Assembly (NCBI GenBank): GCA_002529645.1 | Contig: NAEP01000069.1 | Span: 1-63,487, forward strand | DNA: 63,487 nucleotides | Direction of reading: 5' to 3' | Origin: Candidatus Lumbricidiphila eiseniae | GTDB taxonomy: Bacteria > Actinomycetota > Actinomycetes > Actinomycetales > Microbacteriaceae | Shown: piece after piece, positions 24,222 to 31,507 of the stretch | How positions within the stretch are numbered: the first letter of the stretch is position 1 | Layout of the letters: every line of letters begins with the position of its first letter | Translations under genes and position numbers: made by a program | The notes under the pieces: generated by a model | Databases searched by the model: none | Told to the model about the DNA's origin: nothing | Seen by the model: the letters and a program-made list of their open reading frames with translations, nothing else

Positions 24222-24475
24222 GGGGTGCGGGTGCTCTGGTGTGGGTGGATTCCTCGGCTGTCAGTCATGTGGTGGTCTGCTCAGTGTGTCGGGCCTCGTG
24301 GGTGTTCCTGAGTAAGGCGCAGGCTGTGGAGCAGGCCCAGACGCATCGGGCTATGGAGCGGGGGCGGACTCTGCCTCGGTGTGTGATGGTGGGCTGTGTG
24401 GATCATGGGGTGGCGCAGGGCTTGTGTCGCTCGCACTATAACCGTGCTCACCATAAGCGGAGCTCTGGTGAGTAG
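24218..24475 (+). CDS. small zinc-finger-like prophage protein
   Basis: The 85-residue protein is placed at GTG 24218 because AGGGGAGG (24205-24212) is then spaced by 5 bp. It has a CSVCRASW knuckle near residue 21 and a second Cys/His cluster (CVMVGCVDHGVAQGLCRSHYNRAHHKR) typical of phage HNH-associated zinc proteins. It is coupled to the HNH nuclease gene. Confidence 0.6.
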   Translation: MRGAGALVWVDSSAVSHVVVCSVCRASWVFLSKAQAVEQAQTHRAMERGRTLPRCVMVGCVDHGVAQGLCRSHYNRAHHKRSSGE

Positions 24476-24722
24476 GTTGTCGGCGCGTGGGCCGGTGTGG
24501 GTGGCGTTGCGTGCGAGGGTGTTGGACCGTGATGGTGGGGTGTGTGTGTACTGCGGCGGGGAGGCGTCAGAGGTGGATCATATTGTGCCGAAAGCTGCTG
24601 GGGGCAGGGACGAGCTAGCTAACTTGGCGGCGGCGTGTAAGCGCTGTAACGCCCGGAAGGGTGCTCGGAGCGCGGTGGCTCGTTTGACCTGGTTCAATCC
24701 CCAGTGGCTGGATCGGGTATGA
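24468..24722 (+). CDS. HNH endonuclease
   Basis: From GTG 24468 the 84-residue protein has the compact HNH core: CVYCG, then VDHIVPKAAGG, then NLAAACKRCNARKG, with metal-binding Cys pairs. Such HNH proteins lie beside terminase genes in many cos phages and take part in genome packaging. It overlaps the previous gene by 8 bp. Confidence 0.85.
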   Translation: MSRLSARGPVWVALRARVLDRDGGVCVYCGGEASEVDHIVPKAAGGRDELANLAAACKRCNARKGARSAVARLTWFNPQWLDRV

Positions 24723-24818
24723 CGGGGTTGGTTTTTCTGGTGGGGTCCCACACACCCCGCCCTCAGTTCCATTTTTCACACGGACGGTTCAAACATTTCG
24801 GGCCAAAAGGAGTTTCTG

Positions 24819-25151
24819 ATGGGTAGCACGTCCCAGGGCGCGATCGAGGCTGTGGTGGAGGCCCAGATCGATGCGGATATTGAGCAGAAAATCGCTGATA
24901 GTGACGCGGATTCGTTCGTCGCGGCGGTGGGTGAGTTCGTGGCGGCTTCTCCGTGGTTGGGACCTGAGCACCAACCCGCGCTGGTGGTGTTGCGTACCCT
25001 CGCACGGCAGCTGGATGTGCATGTGACTGCCGCGTTGGTCGCGCAGTTTGGTGTGACTTTTCGTGATCTGCGTAGCCAGGTCCCGACGGGGGGTGCGGCT
25101 TCCTCGGATGATGGTGTGGGGAAGCTTTTGGACGAAGCACTCGGCTCGTGA
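24819..25151 (+). CDS. terminase small subunit-like protein
   Basis: The 110-residue helical protein starts after a strong AAAAGGAG site and ends 4 bp into the large terminase gene. Position, size and a DNA-binding-like helical C-terminal half support a small-terminase role; sequence similarity is weak to the eye. The 24723-24818 gap holds a short inverted GGGGT/ACCCC element that might belong to a cos region, unproven. Confidence 0.65.
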   Translation: MGSTSQGAIEAVVEAQIDADIEQKIADSDADSFVAAVGEFVAASPWLGPEHQPALVVLRTLARQLDVHVTAALVAQFGVTFRDLRSQVPTGGAASSDDGVGKLLDEALGS

Positions 25152-26581
25152 GCGTGGAGCGGCCGTTGTGGATGCCGACCCGGTTTTCTGCGCCTTTGGG
25201 GGAGGATTTTCCCTCGCACGGTGACTGGCTTTTGCGTCTGGTGGATAAGGTATGGCGGCTCCCGGACGGTAGCCGGATCGAGTTGGATGTGTGGCAGCGG
25301 TGGCTGATCCGCGCGATCTTAGAGATCTATCCAGTGGGTCATCCCCGGGCGGGGGAGCTGCGGTATCGGCAGGTTTTGGTCAGCGTCGGTAGGCAGAACG
25401 GTAAGAGCATTTTGGGGGCGATTTTTGGTCTCTACGGTCTGGTACGTGAGGCTGGGGCTTTGGTGATCGGGATCGCGTCCTCCGCGGAGCAGGCACGGAT
25501 TATCTACACCCGTCTACTCGCGGTGATCCGCGGCCACCAGACTTTAGCGGCCAAATTCGCGCGCTTGACGGACACTCGGGGTATCCAGTCACATAACGGC
25601 GGCCGGTACGAGATCAAGCCGTCTAAATCCGCCGCGGTGCAGGGCCTAGACCTCACGGTCGGGTTAGCGGACGAGCTACACCTGACTAAGCGCGAGCTGT
25701 GGTCTGACATGGTCAACGGCACCGCGGCGCGCCGTAACGGGATCGTGATCGGGTTCACGACCGCGGGCGATGACACGAGCGAGCTTTTGATCAGTCTGTA
25801 CGAGATCGCGGAAAACCCACCGGAGCGTTTCGGGTTTTTCATCTGGGAGGCCCCCGAGGCTCGGGTGCCGGCGGATGATGACTCCCTGGGGCAGTACCTG
25901 CTCGCGGCCTCGCCGGGGTTGGCGTGTGGGCGGCTTGATCTTGCCACCGCGATCAGTGATGTGCGATCAATGGCCGAAGCGGACGTGATCCGCTACCGCC
26001 TGAACCGGTTCACCGCGTCCTCAAACGCGTTTATCCCCGCGGCGCTCTGGGCCGCAGCCCGCCGCCCAGCAGGGGCAGTGTTTCCTGCGGGACGACCGAT
26101 TTTCACGATCGATCTAAGCCCCGACTGGGGGTTCGCTGCGATCATCGCCACGATCAAAAACGGGGAGAAAACCTCCGCGGAGCTTGTCGCGTCGATCGCG
26201 AAGCCGTCTTTGAGCCAGCTGACAAATGTGTGTCTTGATCTGGCTCGTCACCGACCGGTGGTGTACGTGATGGATGGGTATCTACTCAAAGATTTGGGCG
26301 CGGAGCTGAAAAGACGCGGCAAGCCCGTGATGATCGCGACCCGGGGGGACGTGATGAGCGCCTCGGGTCTGCTGTACGCAAAACTGGCCGGCGGGTTGTT
26401 AGAGCACGCTGGTGATGCGCTGCTGGATATGCAGGTACCCCGCACGGTTCGTAAAAATGATGGCGATGCTTTCCGTATCAGTCGCAAAGACTCCTCGGTA
26501 GAAATCGACGCGGTGATGGCCCTCGCGCTGGGCGTGCTCGCCGCAGAGACACGCCGCGAAAAAGTGTTACAGGTCTTCTGA
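25148..26581 (+). CDS. terL: phage terminase large subunit
   Basis: The 477-residue protein has an ATPase domain with Walker A VSVGRQNGKS near residue 78 and a Walker-B-like TVGLADELHL near 170. The C-terminal nuclease domain has acidic residues at ITIDLSPDWG-like and late VEIDAVMALALG positions. It cuts and pumps DNA into the head. The start is GTG 25148, overlapping the small-subunit gene by 4 bp. Confidence 0.92.
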   Translation: MSVERPLWMPTRFSAPLGEDFPSHGDWLLRLVDKVWRLPDGSRIELDVWQRWLIRAILEIYPVGHPRAGELRYRQVLVSVGRQNGKSILGAIFGLYGLVREAGALVIGIASSAEQARIIYTRLLAVIRGHQTLAAKFARLTDTRGIQSHNGGRYEIKPSKSAAVQGLDLTVGLADELHLTKRELWSDMVNGTAARRNGIVIGFTTAGDDTSELLISLYEIAENPPERFGFFIWEAPEARVPADDDSLGQYLLAASPGLACGRLDLATAISDVRSMAEADVIRYRLNRFTASSNAFIPAALWAAARRPAGAVFPAGRPIFTIDLSPDWGFAAIIATIKNGEKTSAELVASIAKPSLSQLTNVCLDLARHRPVVYVMDGYLLKDLGAELKRRGKPVMIATRGDVMSASGLLYAKLAGGLLEHAGDALLDMQVPRTVRKNDGDAFRISRKDSSVEIDAVMALALGVLAAETRREKVLQVF

Positions 26582-26601
26582 AGTTTTTGACCCCTCATAC
26601 T

Positions 26602-26631
26602 TTTCCTGTTCGATCAGGATCAAACAGGAAA
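26602..26631 (+). other. hairpin over the portal ribosome site
   Basis: TTTCCTGTT (26602-26610) and AACAGGAAA (26623-26631) form a perfect 9 bp stem. The right arm contains the AGGAAAG ribosome-binding sequence of the portal gene, so the stem could hide it and set portal translation, or end part of the upstream message. Confidence 0.5.
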
Positions 26632-26641
26632 GGGTGCTCTC

Positions 26642-27790
26642 ATGGGGCGGATCATAGACTGGCTACTGGCCCCTGTGCCTGGTATGTACCGTGATACCAC
26701 TCCAGCACCAGAAGTATCACCGTCGGGGGCGGGGCCCTCGGATGCGAGTACCGCGATCACTGCTCCGGCGCGCGGGCGTGTGGCGGGTGAGGTCTCGACC
26801 GGGGATGCTTTCTCCATCTCGATGGTCTACCGCGCGATCCAGATTCACGCGATCGCCGCGAAGCAACTTTCTCTGATCGCGCAGCGTAATGGTCGCCCGC
26901 TCGCCCAGGTGCCACCCCTTGTGCGCCAGCCCGACCTGGATGTGTCCCGGTCTGCTTTTATCGAGCAGTCCGTGGCGTCGTTAGCGTGCACAGGAAACGC
27001 GTACTGGCGCAAAACTTTTTTCCCTACCGGCCAGGTCGCGAACGTGTCGGTGCTCAACCCGCTGGATGTGACGCCGGTCGCGAACTCGGCCGGGACCCTT
27101 GTGGGGTACAAGTACCGCGGTACTGACTTTACGCCCACGGATGTGCAGCAACTGTTCCTGTTGCGGGTGCCGGGGTCGCTGAAAGGCCTCGGCCCGATCC
27201 AGGCCGCTCAGATCGAGCTGCGCGGCGCGCTTGATCTGCGGGACTACAGCGCGAACTGGTTTCGGAGCTCGGGTATCCCGAACGGGCTTTTGAACTCGGA
27301 TCAGGAGCTGACTCCTGCGGAGGCTCAGCAAGCCAAGGATGCCTGGATGATGTCCGAGGGTGCTCTCAAAGGCGTCGCGGTGCTGGGTAAAGGCCTGAAC
27401 TATCATCGGGTTTTCCTCTCCCCGGCGGATGCCCAATTTTTAGAATCGCAGCAATTTACCACCACCCAGATCGCGCGTCTTTTTGGTGTCCCGGCGTCGT
27501 TGATGCTCGCCTCCATCCAGGGCTCGTCACAAACCTACGCGAACATCGAGCAGGACTGGATCGGATACACAAGGTTTTCGCTGATGTCGTACCTGGTGGA
27601 GATCGAAGACGCCCTCAGCGCGCTACTACCCCGTGGCACGCGCGCGAAATTCAACGTCGAGGCGTTGCTGCGCTCTGATACCACGACCCGGTACCAAGCC
27701 CACAAAATCGCCTTAGAGGCCGGTTTCATGACCATAGACGAGGTCCGTGACCGTGAAAACCTCGACCCCCTACCCCAGGAAGGCCTCTGA
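26642..27790 (+). CDS. HK97-family portal protein
   Basis: The 382-residue protein has portal-family features: the early SMVYRAIQIHAIAAKQL helix, VSVLNPLDVTPV, and LLNSDQELTPAEAQQAKDAW followed by the later SLMLASIQGSSQTYANIEQ block. It forms the dodecameric gate for DNA. Its stop overlaps the next start by one base. Confidence 0.92.
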   Translation: MGRIIDWLLAPVPGMYRDTTPAPEVSPSGAGPSDASTAITAPARGRVAGEVSTGDAFSISMVYRAIQIHAIAAKQLSLIAQRNGRPLAQVPPLVRQPDLDVSRSAFIEQSVASLACTGNAYWRKTFFPTGQVANVSVLNPLDVTPVANSAGTLVGYKYRGTDFTPTDVQQLFLLRVPGSLKGLGPIQAAQIELRGALDLRDYSANWFRSSGIPNGLLNSDQELTPAEAQQAKDAWMMSEGALKGVAVLGKGLNYHRVFLSPADAQFLESQQFTTTQIARLFGVPASLMLASIQGSSQTYANIEQDWIGYTRFSLMSYLVEIEDALSALLPRGTRAKFNVEALLRSDTTTRYQAHKIALEAGFMTIDEVRDRENLDPLPQEGL

Positions 27791-29478
27791 TGTCTGTGGA
27801 TGTGGCTGCTTTGCTTGCTGCGCACCCTACCCGTGAGGTAGCGATCCGCTCGGCTGATCCCGCGCGGCGTGAGATCGTGGGGATCGCGGTCCCGTGGGGC
27901 CAACGCGCGGATATCGGGGGCGCTTTTACCGAAGAATTTGAGCGCGGAGCGATCCAAAACTCGGATGGGGCGCTGTATTTTTATCGGCATCGTGAGCCGA
28001 TCGGGCGGGTGATCTCCCACCGAGACACAGACCAGGGGTGGGAGATCACGGCGGTGATCTCAGCCACTACCGCGGGCGATGATGCCCTGGCCCTGGCCCG
28101 CGACGGCGTCTTATCCCGACACTCGATCGGTTTTCGCTTTGATCAGTACCGGATCGATGAGTCCTCGGATGTGCCCCATATCACCCACACCCGCGCCCGG
28201 GTAGACGAGGTCAGCCTGGTGCCTTTTCCCGCGTACGAGGGCGCTGTGGTCACCGGCGTCCGCGAAACCACCCCCACTCCCACTATCTACGAAAGAGGTA
28301 CCCTCATGACTGATGCACTCCCCACCCCGCTGAGTCCTGCACCCCCGGCTCCCACACCCCCGGCTCCTGCACCCTCGGCCCTGAGTGCCGCGCCCCCGGC
28401 TCTGGTTGATGTGCGCGAGCTGTCGGCGGGTCTGGATCAGACCCGCGCGCACATGGATGATCTGGAGCGCCGCCTGGTGCTCGCGGCTGCACCGGTGAGC
28501 CCGCCGGTGGCTGATACTCGCTCGGTCGGGGAAGTGTTGCAGGCTCTGGTGCGAGGAGATGAGGACACTATCCAGGCTTACAACGAGTTGCAGGCCCGGG
28601 CGTATACCGGGGGCACCAGTGCGGACACGATCCTGCGTCCCGAGTGGGTGGGCGATCTGACCCGCATCATCGACGAGGCCGCAGTTTTGGCGGCACTGTT
28701 TTCGACCGGGACGCTGCCTGATACCGGCAACAAGCTCGAATTCGGGCAGCTGGACACCGATACCACCCAGGTCACCAAACAGCGCGCGGAGGGCGATAAT
28801 CTGGCTTTCGGGAAGGTCACGCTGAAGACCGGGTTCGCGGATATCGAGACTTTTGGTGGGTACACCCAGCTGACTCGTCGGGAAATTGAGCGATCCAGCG
28901 TGAACCAACTCGACCACTCCATGCGGGCGTTAGCGATCGCTGCGGGACGGCGCCGTAACATCTTGTTGCGGGAATTTTACGCCGCGCAGGTCGCCGCGCA
29001 GATTACCGCGCAAAACACCGTCCGGATCGCGGATAACACCCGGTATATCGGGTGGGTCGAAGCGATCGTCGACGCGGCCGAAAAGTACACCGACCTGGGG
29101 CTGAATCTGGATGCTCTCGTGGTGGATAAGAGCGTTTTCAAGACCATCGCGGGCCTGACCGCGACCGATGGGCGGCCTCTGATGAGCGTCGCGGGCACCG
29201 GCACAAACATCATCGGGCAGCTGAATTTGAAAGCGATCTCCGGGGATCTAGCCAGTGTGCCGGTGCGGCTGAATCCGAAACAGGCCGCGGCAGGGTCGGC
29301 GTTTATCAACAGCCTCGCCATCCGCGCCTACAACAGCCCGGTGACAAGTCTGCAGGACGAGAACATTATCAACCTCTCCAAAGACTTCTCACTGTACTTC
29401 TATAGTGCGTTCGCGGCGGAAATTCCCGCAGCGATCATCCCGGTCGTGTTCGGGTCGCAGACGGCGACCACCTCGTGA
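27790..29478 (+). CDS. prohead protease-major capsid fusion (HK97 type)
   Basis: Residues 1-155 form a HK97 prohead protease (VGIAVPWGQ, then GAFTEEFERGAI, and SIGFRF...VSLVPFPAYEGA with the catalytic His/Ser region). A Pro/Ala-rich linker (about 175-205) and a short coiled coil follow. The major capsid fold then begins near 230 (GGTSADTILRPEWV to the C-terminus). In most phages these are two genes. An internal in-frame ATG with its own ribosome site at 28306 could make the capsid protein separately. Confidence 0.88.
   Translation: MSVDVAALLAAHPTREVAIRSADPARREIVGIAVPWGQRADIGGAFTEEFERGAIQNSDGALYFYRHREPIGRVISHRDTDQGWEITAVISATTAGDDALALARDGVLSRHSIGFRFDQYRIDESSDVPHITHTRARVDEVSLVPFPAYEGAVVTGVRETTPTPTIYERGTLMTDALPTPLSPAPPAPTPPAPAPSALSAAPPALVDVRELSAGLDQTRAHMDDLERRLVLAAAPVSPPVADTRSVGEVLQALVRGDEDTIQAYNELQARAYTGGTSADTILRPEWVGDLTRIIDEAAVLAALFSTGTLPDTGNKLEFGQLDTDTTQVTKQRAEGDNLAFGKVTLKTGFADIETFGGYTQLTRREIERSSVNQLDHSMRALAIAAGRRRNILLREFYAAQVAAQITAQNTVRIADNTRYIGWVEAIVDAAEKYTDLGLNLDALVVDKSVFKTIAGLTATDGRPLMSVAGTGTNIIGQLNLKAISGDLASVPVRLNPKQAAAGSAFINSLAIRAYNSPVTSLQDENIINLSKDFSLYFYSAFAAEIPAAIIPVVFGSQTATTS
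28306..29478 (+). CDS. major capsid protein from an internal start
   Basis: ATG 28306 lies in frame (codon 173 of the fusion) and follows GAAAGAGG at 28291-28298, a good ribosome site. The 390-residue product would hold the delta-like linker and the capsid fold and would be made in excess over the protease fusion. This is inferred from the ribosome site and from the need for many capsid copies per protease. Confidence 0.6.
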   Translation: MTDALPTPLSPAPPAPTPPAPAPSALSAAPPALVDVRELSAGLDQTRAHMDDLERRLVLAAAPVSPPVADTRSVGEVLQALVRGDEDTIQAYNELQARAYTGGTSADTILRPEWVGDLTRIIDEAAVLAALFSTGTLPDTGNKLEFGQLDTDTTQVTKQRAEGDNLAFGKVTLKTGFADIETFGGYTQLTRREIERSSVNQLDHSMRALAIAAGRRRNILLREFYAAQVAAQITAQNTVRIADNTRYIGWVEAIVDAAEKYTDLGLNLDALVVDKSVFKTIAGLTATDGRPLMSVAGTGTNIIGQLNLKAISGDLASVPVRLNPKQAAAGSAFINSLAIRAYNSPVTSLQDENIINLSKDFSLYFYSAFAAEIPAAIIPVVFGSQTATTS

Positions 29479-29804
29479 TCTCCGACGCCCAACTCACCGC
29501 CCTGACACGGTATGTGAAAGGCGCCGCGTCCTCAATTTCTACCGCTGATGAGGAGTTTATCCGCTCGTGTGGTGACCAGGCCCAGGCCCTGGTCACCACC
29601 CGGGTCGGCACCGCCGAAGTGCCGGAGGTGATCCTAGACCGCGCGATTATCGAGGTCGCTAGCGAGTTGTACAACCGACAGTCCGCACCAAACGGAATTT
29701 CCCAGTTTTCAGCGCCGGACGGGTCCGCGATCCGGGTCGCTCGTGACCCGATGGTGGCCGCGTACCCGATCCTGTCCCCCTACCTGGGGTTGGGGTTCGC
29801 ATGA
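29475..29804 (+). CDS. head-tail connector protein (gp6-like)
   Basis: The 109-residue helical protein starts at GTG 29475, coupled to the capsid gene. Size, position and the DEEFIRSC...LDRAIIEVASELYNR helices fit the gp6/gp15-like adaptor that docks on the portal. Confidence 0.7.
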   Translation: MISDAQLTALTRYVKGAASSISTADEEFIRSCGDQAQALVTTRVGTAEVPEVILDRAIIEVASELYNRQSAPNGISQFSAPDGSAIRVARDPMVAAYPILSPYLGLGFA

Positions 29805-30187
29805 GCGTCCTGAGCAGGCTCCGCCAAGAACTGGTCACCACACTGGCCGGTCTTGACCTGAACCTATACACCCATGTGCCTGGGCGTCTGGCGCTACCGG
29901 GCGGGTTTGTGATGGCCGGATCACCCTACATTGAGCAGGAACTCACCTTCGCGACCCGCACCGTGCGCTTCGATGTCATTATCTGCACCCCCCAGGCCGA
30001 TAACGCCACCGAGACCGGGGCACTTGACACTCTGATCGGTGCCGCTCTGGCCCTGCTAGAGACCGAAGGCTGGCTCGTCGAGCAGGTCAGCCAGCCCTAC
30101 CAAATGGCCTTCAACAATTCGCAGGGGCTGGTGGCGGCGATCACGGTTACTACCCCGACCACTTTCACGCAAGGAGAATACAAATGA
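29801..30187 (+). CDS. tail terminator/completion-like protein
   Basis: The 128-residue alpha/beta protein lies between the connector and the tail tube gene, with 4 bp overlaps on both sides. The fold pattern (helix, LYTHVPGRL, ATRTVRFDVIICTP, a helix, then a C-terminal strand pair) resembles gpU-like tail terminators. The assignment rests mainly on position. Confidence 0.6.
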   Translation: MSVLSRLRQELVTTLAGLDLNLYTHVPGRLALPGGFVMAGSPYIEQELTFATRTVRFDVIICTPQADNATETGALDTLIGAALALLETEGWLVEQVSQPYQMAFNNSQGLVAAITVTTPTTFTQGEYK

Positions 30188-30672
30188 GCTCACCCCGTAT
30201 CAAAGGCAACCGCCGCCCGGTCCTCACGCTCGGCTCGCCGGGCACCGACCAGTCCGCGGATATCATCTCCTGGACCATCGAAAACGAGGCCGCGGACTCG
30301 GATGTAGTCACCTTCGAAGACGCTGCCACCGGCGGCGCGAGGCAGTTTTTTCTGCGTGGCACCGCGATCCAGTCCACCGCGCAGGCCGCGTTCTGGCGCT
30401 ACGTGTGGGATAACACCGGCCGCACCGGTGTGGCCTACACCATCGCCCCGCACGGCAACTCCGCCCCCACGCCCGCGGAGCCGCACTTCACCGGGACGCT
30501 CACTATCGGCGCGAAACCCGCCATCGGCGGCGAAGCCTCCACCTCCGCCAGCAGCGCGTTCCAATTTGATTTTAGATTCGAGATCAACGGCGAGCCGACC
30601 CTGCTGACCGGTGGGGCCACCACCAGTAGTAGCCCACCCCCACCACCTGCTTCCAGTGGGGGTGGGTCGTAG
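30184..30672 (+). CDS. probable major tail (tube) protein
   Basis: The 162-residue, beta-rich protein ends in a Pro/Ser/Gly tail. It lies where the tube protein is expected, before the chaperone and tape-measure genes. A TSASSAFQFDFRFEINGEPTL strand pair near the end is tube-like. No direct family motif is recognised. Confidence 0.6.
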   Translation: MSSPRIKGNRRPVLTLGSPGTDQSADIISWTIENEAADSDVVTFEDAATGGARQFFLRGTAIQSTAQAAFWRYVWDNTGRTGVAYTIAPHGNSAPTPAEPHFTGTLTIGAKPAIGGEASTSASSAFQFDFRFEINGEPTLLTGGATTSSSPPPPPASSGGGS

Positions 30673-31076
30673 TGGGTGCCCAGCCCGGGTCTTCTCTCCA
30701 CCAGGGCACCACCGTGATGGTGGAAGGGATCACACAGCTGAACCGGCGCCTGCGCGCGGCCGGCTCTGATCTGTCCCAGATGAGTGAGCTGATGCACCGG
30801 GTCGGCACCATCGTGATCCAAAACGCCCACCCCCCTCGTGATACCGGCGCCCTCGCCGGGACACTACGCGCGGGCCGCGGCACCACCAAAGCGGTCGTGC
30901 GAGCCGGATACAAACACCGCGGCAAACATGCCGGGGTGATCCACTACGGCGACCCGCACCGCGGCCGGCGCGCGCAACCTTTTCTCACCGACGCTCTCAC
31001 CCGCTCCCGCACCCAGGTGATCCGGGAGATCACCCGCGGGATCGACACCATTATGCGCACCAACCACCTCACCTAA
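30672..31076 (+). CDS. HK97 gp10-like head-tail joining protein
   Basis: The frame runs from GTG 30672, coupled to the tail gene, or from ATG 30717 (MVEGITQLNRRL), which fits the usual family start better. VEGITQLNRRLRAAGSDL, PRDTGALAGTLR and the HAGVIHYGDPHRGRRAQPFL block are typical of gp10-like proteins. Its place after the tube gene instead of before the terminator is slightly unusual. Confidence 0.65.
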   Translation: MGAQPGSSLHQGTTVMVEGITQLNRRLRAAGSDLSQMSELMHRVGTIVIQNAHPPRDTGALAGTLRAGRGTTKAVVRAGYKHRGKHAGVIHYGDPHRGRRAQPFLTDALTRSRTQVIREITRGIDTIMRTNHLT

Positions 31077-31094
31077 AGACTAAGGAACCCCAAA

Positions 31095-31370
31095 ATGGTT
31101 GATCTTGATGCCCTCACCACCGGCGATATCGCCCAGATCGAGGATCTATCCGGGCAGTCCATCACCGCGCTCAGCGATCGAGAATCCCCGAAAGGGCTGG
31201 CCCTCGCAGCCATCGCGATGGTCATCGCCCGCCGCAACGGCAAGCCCGACTTCACCTGGGAGCAAGCCCTCGCGCTGAGCGTGGTGGAAGCCAACGCGAT
31301 CCTGGAGCCGGCCGGGGAGTCTGCTGACGAGAGAAAAGACGAGCGCTCCGCAGAGAGCGCGACCGTATAA
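31095..31370 (+). CDS. tail assembly chaperone, short form (gpG-like)
   Basis: The 91-residue acidic protein lies directly before the tape measure gene, the fixed position of gpG chaperones. It includes a segment (RRNGKPDFTWEQALALSV) typical of the family. It ends TAA 31370 just beyond an A-rich slip region. Confidence 0.72.
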   Translation: MVDLDALTTGDIAQIEDLSGQSITALSDRESPKGLALAAIAMVIARRNGKPDFTWEQALALSVVEANAILEPAGESADERKDERSAESATV

Positions 31371-31483
31371 AAGCCGTCTTCGTCGTGAGCCTGGGCATCG
31401 CGCCCTCCGAGTACGACGCACTCACCCTCGGCGAGAGAGACGCGATCGCCGCAGAAGCAATCCGCCGCACCCACCGCCGCTAA
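31095..31483 (+). CDS. tail assembly chaperone, -1 frameshift long form (gpGT-like)
   Basis: The -1 frame is open from the A-rich GAGAAAAG at 31331-31338 through the gpG stop to TAA 31483. It encodes GIAPSEYDALTLGERDAIA, a typical T-domain ending. A slip of one base back at AAAA (31334-31337) would give a fusion of about 129 residues. The exact slip codon is not a textbook heptamer, so its position is a proposal. Confidence 0.65.
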
Positions 31484-31507
31484 CCACCCCTGGAAGGAAG
31501 AGCCCTG

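Noticed and set aside
24723-24818. cos site upstream of the terminase
   Set aside because: A short GGGGT/ACCCC symmetry and the HNH neighbour are suggestive, but no cohesive end can be recognised from sequence alone.
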